Source: JAVVEG01 sp032251455 (lineage in GTDB: Bacteria; Pseudomonadota; Gammaproteobacteria; Pseudomonadales; Pseudohongiellaceae). Taken from it: DNA of 64,000 nt. A program made the position numbers and the translations under genes. Within the stretch, counting starts at the first letter, position 1. Each line of letters starts with the position of its first letter. Below, piece after piece: positions 59,984 through 64,000 of this stretch. The DNA is taken from assembly GCA_032251455.1 (NCBI GenBank), contig JAVVEG010000010.1, positions 48,087 to 112,086 of the forward strand. Reading direction: 5' to 3'. Under the pieces are notes generated by a model that did not search any database, was not told where the DNA came from, and worked only from the letters and a program-made list of their open reading frames with translations.

Positions 59984-60847
59984 TTGAAACAGATAGCTGA
60001 ATCAGCCTGTTTTGGTGGCAGGCAATACCGTTTTGAGCATCATTCAATAACACTCGCATGTCTGATGCGGTTTTCCATTTATCTTCCGCCTTTGCCAACA
60101 GAGACCGGACAGGGGCCAGGCATGACCAGGCTACCCGTGTTGTATTGGTTGTCCGGTCTGAGCTGTACCGATGAGAATTTTATCCAGAAAGCCGGTGCAC
60201 AACGGCTGGCAGCAGAGTTGGGGATGATTCTGGTTGCCCCCGATACCAGCCCTCGCGGCGAAGGGGTTGCCGATGATCCCGGGCAGGCTTACGATCTGGG
60301 GCTGGGAGCCGGTTTTTACATCAATGCCAGCGAGACACCCTGGGCAGCAAACTACCGGATGTTCGACTATGTTGCGGAAGAGTTGCCGGCATTGGTCTGT
60401 CGCCATTTTCCGGTAGATCCTGAGCGGCAATCAGTATCTGGCCATTCAATGGGAGGACATGGCGCCCTGGTGCTGGCATTGCGCAAGCCAGCATGTTTCC
60501 GCTCTGTGTCAGCTTTTGCACCTATCTGTGCGCCGGCCAGTTGCCCATGGGGCAGAAAGGCATTTACTGCCTATCTGGGCACGGATGAAAGCGCCTGGCA
60601 GCAGTACGATGCCACTCGGCTGATGAGCGGGATCAGTGAGTTCACCTTGCCCCTGCTGATAGATCAGGGCGATGCGGATCCTTTTCTGCAGGAACAGTTG
60701 CAACCGGAGTTGCTGCTCGCGGCAGCCAGGCAGAACGGGGTATCGATCGATTACCGGTTGCGCCCTGGATATGACCACAGTTATTTTTATATAGCCAGCT
60801 TCATTGCTGAACATTTACAGTTCCATTTTGCAGCGTTGACAGCTTGA
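59984..60847 (+). CDS. fghA: S-formylglutathione hydrolase
   Basis: 287 residues with a TTG start. AGGAGG is 9 bp before it, and the N-terminal LKQIAESACFGGRQ aligns with the family opening ...S...CFGG.Q. The nucleophile elbow is GHSMGGHGAL, the Asp is in LIDQGDADPFL and the His in GYDHSYFYI. It hydrolyses S-formylglutathione to formate and glutathione, the second step of glutathione-dependent formaldehyde removal. The partner S-(hydroxymethyl)glutathione dehydrogenase is not in the window. It follows the kinase by 33 bp and precedes a quinohemoprotein. Confidence 0.93.
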   Translation: MKQIAESACFGGRQYRFEHHSITLACLMRFSIYLPPLPTETGQGPGMTRLPVLYWLSGLSCTDENFIQKAGAQRLAAELGMILVAPDTSPRGEGVADDPGQAYDLGLGAGFYINASETPWAANYRMFDYVAEELPALVCRHFPVDPERQSVSGHSMGGHGALVLALRKPACFRSVSAFAPICAPASCPWGRKAFTAYLGTDESAWQQYDATRLMSGISEFTLPLLIDQGDADPFLQEQLQPELLLAAARQNGVSIDYRLRPGYDHSYFYIASFIAEHLQFHFAALTA

Positions 60848-60875
60848 GAGCGTCACTATCGTACCGGAGTGTTTG

Positions 60876-63170
60876 ATGAGACATGGGCTAAGAGGCACAG
60901 GTGTCATTCTTTTATGGGCCTTGCTTGCTTGCGGCTCTCCGGTGCTGGCGCAGTATGGTGCTGCAAAGGGTGAATGGCATACCTGGGGCGGTGATCACGG
61001 GTTTACCCGCTATTCAGCCCTGACCCAGATCGATGCAGGCAATGCCTCTGCCCTGCAACCGGTCTGGCGCTGGCGAGCATTGCCTTTGGGCCAGAGGCCT
61101 GATCGTAATTTCAAGGCAACGCCATTGATGGTCGATGGTCGGCTGTATGTCCCCACCGGACAACATCAGGTGGTTGCTCTGGATCCGGCCACAGGAGAGG
61201 AGCTTTGGCGCTACACACCAGAACCAGCCGATATTGCCGGACGCGGCCTCGGTTTGGGCAGTCGCTCTCTGGCCTGGTGGAGTGATGGTAAACAGCAGCG
61301 CCTTTTTCACAATACGCTGGATGGCAGGCTACTGGCGATAGATGCCAGGACAGGTCTGGCCGTGACTGATTTTGGTGATGGGGGCACGGTTCTGCTCAAG
61401 GAAAACCTGCTACCAGCAGATGATCCACGTGAAATCCGCTCAGTCGGTTCCTCATCCCCTGCCGCAGTGGTTGGGAATGTGGTGGTGGCGCAGGTGGTCT
61501 CCCAGATTACTGCCGACAACAAAGAGGCCGTGCCCGGCTTCATTCGGGGCTATGATGTGCGCACCGGCGCCTTGCTCTGGACTTTCCATACCATTCCACA
61601 ACCAGGCGAATATGGACATGAAAGCTGGGAGAATGATTCCTGGCGCTATACCGGCAATACCGGAGTCTGGTCAATGATGAGCGTGGATACGGAAAGCGGG
61701 TATATCTATCTGCCGGTAGAGGCTCCTTCAAACGATTTCTACGGTGGCCATCGTCTTGGTGACAATCTGTATTCGCAAAGCATAGTTTGTCTGGATGCAA
61801 GAACCGGCGAAAGGGTTTGGCATTTCCAACTGACCCATCATGGTACCTGGGACTATGATCCACCGGCTGCGCCAATCCTGCATGATGTGCTGATCAATGG
61901 TGAACGCATCAAGGCAGTGACGCAATTGACCAAGCAAGGCATGTCCTTTGTATTCAATCGCCTGACCGGTGAGCCAATCTGGCCCATTGAGGAACTGCCG
62001 GTGCCGCAGGGAGATGTGCCGGGTGAACGCCTGTCCCCCACGCAGCCCTTCCCAAGCAAGCCCGAACCCTACACCAGCCAGGGGTTCCATGAAGAAGATC
62101 TGATCGATTTCACACCCGAATTGCGTCAGCAGGCCTTGGCAATAGCTGAAAACTATGTCCGTGGGCCGCTGTACACGCCGGTTATCCGTGCCGGAACCAA
62201 TGGCAAGATTGGCACCTGGGTGAACCCGGGTTATCAAGGGGGCTCCAACTGGAATGGCGCGGCTTTCGATCCGGAAACGGCAATGATGTTCGTGCCGGTG
62301 CGCAACGCTCCGATGGTGGCCTCGCTGAGTGATCCAGACCCGGCATTGACCAACTGGGCTTTTCTGCGCGACAACAGCAGATTTATCCAAGGGCCTCAGG
62401 GATTGCCGATTATGCGTCCGCCCTGGAGTAGTATCACGGCGACCGATATGAATGCAGGCGAGCATCGCTGGTCAAGAGGCATAGGGCCAGCGTCGGACTT
62501 TATCCAGAACCATCCGGCACTGCAGGGGTTGGGTCTGGATTTCTCGACCATGGGCCATCCGCTGATACGGCCCAGCCCCCTGGTGACAAAAACTCTGTTG
62601 TTCCTGGCTGAAGCCGGGCATTTGAGCGGTGATCCAGGTGGACCCATGTTTCGTGCCTATGACAAGTTGACTGGGACTGTAGTGGCGGAAATAGAGTTGC
62701 CCGAAAAAGCCTCAGCGGCGCCGATGACCTACCTGCATGAAGGCCGACAATATATTGTAATCGGGGTTTCCAGTGCCGATTTTCCGGCAGAGCTGGTGGC
62801 TCTGGCCTTGCCGGATTGTATTCTGGAGGGTTATGACTGTATCTCCACACAACAAGAGCTAACAGGCATTCGCCAGGATGCTTCCTCCCTGGCACAGGTG
62901 GCAGGTGAACCACGACTGCTGCTGAGCGAGCCCCAGATCGCTGCCGGCTGGCAAATCTATGCCGAAGCCTGTGCCGTCTGTCATGGTCAGACTGGAGAAG
63001 GGGTTGAGGGTGGTGCACCCGCATTGAAGAATAGCTTTGACGTGCAACAAATCGAGCGCATGGTAAGCAATGGGGGTGTGGAAATGCCAGCCATGTCTTT
63101 GCGGATGAGTGCCGAGGCTATCCAGGCTGTCAGCCAGTTGATTGCGGCAGGTTTACCGCCCTTACAATGA
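60876..63170 (+). CDS. PQQ-dependent quinohemoprotein dehydrogenase with C-terminal cytochrome c
   Basis: 764 residues with a signal peptide (to LAQYG). Eight-blade PQQ propeller: QQLFHNTLDGRLLAIDARTG, HHGTWDYDPPAAPIL (mGDH-like active-site segment), SNWNGAAFDPETAMMFVPV. A haem motif CAVCHG is at 699-704 near the C-terminus. It should oxidise a sugar or alcohol in the periplasm and hand electrons to its haem domain. ATG 60876 with CGGAG upstream was taken; TTG 60873 is an alternative. The stop overlaps the convergent SDR gene by 9 bp. It differs in haem position from the lipoprotein encoded 5 kb upstream. Confidence 0.9.
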   Translation: MRHGLRGTGVILLWALLACGSPVLAQYGAAKGEWHTWGGDHGFTRYSALTQIDAGNASALQPVWRWRALPLGQRPDRNFKATPLMVDGRLYVPTGQHQVVALDPATGEELWRYTPEPADIAGRGLGLGSRSLAWWSDGKQQRLFHNTLDGRLLAIDARTGLAVTDFGDGGTVLLKENLLPADDPREIRSVGSSSPAAVVGNVVVAQVVSQITADNKEAVPGFIRGYDVRTGALLWTFHTIPQPGEYGHESWENDSWRYTGNTGVWSMMSVDTESGYIYLPVEAPSNDFYGGHRLGDNLYSQSIVCLDARTGERVWHFQLTHHGTWDYDPPAAPILHDVLINGERIKAVTQLTKQGMSFVFNRLTGEPIWPIEELPVPQGDVPGERLSPTQPFPSKPEPYTSQGFHEEDLIDFTPELRQQALAIAENYVRGPLYTPVIRAGTNGKIGTWVNPGYQGGSNWNGAAFDPETAMMFVPVRNAPMVASLSDPDPALTNWAFLRDNSRFIQGPQGLPIMRPPWSSITATDMNAGEHRWSRGIGPASDFIQNHPALQGLGLDFSTMGHPLIRPSPLVTKTLLFLAEAGHLSGDPGGPMFRAYDKLTGTVVAEIELPEKASAAPMTYLHEGRQYIVIGVSSADFPAELVALALPDCILEGYDCISTQQELTGIRQDASSLAQVAGEPRLLLSEPQIAAGWQIYAEACAVCHGQTGEGVEGGAPALKNSFDVQQIERMVSNGGVEMPAMSLRMSAEAIQAVSQLIAAGLPPLQ

Positions 63171-63899
63171 AAGCCGTTTGAAAAGTGCTTCCGGGATTGC
63201 CCGGATCAGCCACATGATATAGCGCCAATAAGCTGGGGTATAAATGATATTTCGCTTGCGCTCTATGCCCTTGATAATCAAGGGTGCAATTTTCTCCGGA
63301 GTCGACCATAGCAGCCCCTTGCGGAAAGAGCGGGTCATTGGGGTATCGATAAAACCTGGTCGAATATCCAATACAGTGACACCTTCTGCGGACAGACTTG
63401 CCCGCAATCCCTGCAGATAAAGGGAAACCATACCCTTGGCGGCACCATACACATAGTTGCTTGCTCTGCCACGCTCCCCTGCCACCGAGGTGATGACTGC
63501 CAGACACCCGGAATGTCTGGCCTTCATCATTGGTGCCAATTGGCTCAATAAAGAGATGGTGCTCAGGGCATTGGTCTGGAAACTAGCCAGGGTTTGTTCA
63601 TAATCAAACGCACAGGCCTGTTGATCAGGCAACAGGCCATGACAGATCAGGACCACATCCAGGTCAGTCATGAAGTCGGTTGCTGCAGCTATAGCCCGAT
63701 GCTGGGCGTTGACATCATCAAGGTCGGCTTGTGCCGTAGCAACTTCATGGGCTCCGCGAATCATCAGGTCGGTCCGTTGTCGCTCCAGGGAATCAGCATT
63801 GCGGGCGATCAGAAACAGACGCTGGTGCTGCTGGGCATAGGTGATGGCAAGCTTCTGTGCGATGGCAGAACCGGAGCCGATAATCAGAATGTTAAGCAT
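63162..63899 (-). CDS. Short-chain dehydrogenase/reductase
   Basis: 245 residues. Nucleotide motif ILIIGSGSAIAQK at the N-terminus, LICHGLLPD (NNAG equivalent), catalytic Ser in ITSVAGERGR and the Tyr/Lys pair in YVYGAAKG. The C-terminal 40 residues are basic and hydrophobic (WRYIMWLIRAIPEALFKRLSL) and may contact the membrane, like some lipid-modifying SDRs such as DprE2. The substrate is not known. ATG 63899 was chosen: GGGAAAGG lies upstream, and the open extension to 63989 crosses a perfect hairpin. Confidence 0.88.
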   Translation of the reverse strand: MLNILIIGSGSAIAQKLAITYAQQHQRLFLIARNADSLERQRTDLMIRGAHEVATAQADLDDVNAQHRAIAAATDFMTDLDVVLICHGLLPDQQACAFDYEQTLASFQTNALSTISLLSQLAPMMKARHSGCLAVITSVAGERGRASNYVYGAAKGMVSLYLQGLRASLSAEGVTVLDIRPGFIDTPMTRSFRKGLLWSTPEKIAPLIIKGIERKRNIIYTPAYWRYIMWLIRAIPEALFKRLSL

Positions 63900-63936
63900 G
63901 GTACCTTTCCCGATGAAGTTGGATAGAGCTTCCCTA

Positions 63937-63960
63937 CAGAGGTTCCCTAAGGAACCTCTG
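63937..63960. promoter_or_regulatory. Perfect 10-bp hairpin in the SDR leader
   Basis: CAGAGGTTCC-CTAA-GGAACCTCTG is an inverted repeat with a four-base loop, 38 bp before the SDR start, without a T-tract. Upstream, TATTAT and ATTATG boxes on the minus strand (63975-63990) could be the -10 of its promoter. It may be an operator, a leader hairpin or the trace of a small mobile element. Confidence 0.45.
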
Positions 63961-64000
63961 AATAAGTCCCATAATCTGGCATAATACACCTACCGAATCC

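Noticed and set aside
1..64000. tRNA, rRNA, prophage or integron features
   Set aside because: Looked for and not seen; no cloverleaf, integrase, att-like repeats or phage genes were recognised.

Overview
The window reads as a chromosomal stretch of a Gram-negative gammaproteobacterium with moderate-to-high GC, probably free-living and aquatic. The evidence is the proC-yggT-metX-metW-rdgB gene order, a PldA outer-membrane phospholipase, MlaA/MlaC lipid-transport proteins, three large TonB-dependent receptors, periplasmic quinohemoproteins and a cytochrome b. No rRNA, tRNA, CRISPR array, prophage or recognisable transposase was found. I cannot name the species; the gene mix resembles marine oligotrophic gammaproteobacteria such as the OM182/Pseudohongiella group, which is an inference from gene content only. 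There are 45 protein-coding genes, packed tightly, with many 4-bp ATGA overlaps.

Layout. 1-6112 (minus): a two-gene ABC-2 exporter (natA-natB type), then proC, yggT, metX, metW and the start of rdgB. 6242-12323 (minus): glutamate synthase gltD and gltB, with gltB preceded by a leader without a convincing gene. 12886-18474: an orphan formate-dehydrogenase-gamma-like cytochrome b with a small unknown gene, glpQ, the DEAD-box helicase deaD, and a convergent diguanylate cyclase. 18649-23179: a PhnD-C-E-E type phosphate/phosphite/phosphonate importer followed by an alpha/beta hydrolase whose nucleophile serine is glycine. 23221-27754 (minus): a secreted beta-helix-like protein and a TonB receptor. 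27938-30980: a three-gene copper-redox operon (small exported protein with a possible mature N-terminal His, membrane-anchored multicopper oxidase, membrane-anchored cupredoxin). 31014-34393: amidohydrolase, MscS channel, PldA.

34412-40848: two 980-residue TonB receptors in tandem. The repeat unit is 3245 bp. Most of the DNA is identical between copies, interrupted by sharply bounded divergent patches, which suggests gene conversion. Both copies carry the same promoter and terminator.

40878-49563: MlaA lipoprotein, then (divergent) MlaC, an HpnN-type RND lipid transporter, a PAPS-type sulfotransferase overlapping it by 4 bp, apt, dxs and the APS kinase cysC. Together these suggest transport and possibly sulfation of a lipid, with isoprenoid precursor and PAPS supply encoded alongside. 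49603-54105: a LysR regulator divergent from azoR-pirin (quinone/electrophile stress) and an SLC13/RCK-type permease. 54135-63899: two PQQ-type quinohemoproteins (one a lipoprotein with N-terminal haem, one with C-terminal haem), a seven-TM hybrid histidine kinase, S-formylglutathione hydrolase and a short-chain dehydrogenase; this is plausibly a periplasmic alcohol or sugar oxidation unit with formaldehyde removal.

A recurring small-scale feature is the 12-bp tandem repeat at gene boundaries (6121, 32465, 42372, 54124), alongside a 21-bp repeat at 12803 and 15-bp repeats inside deaD.
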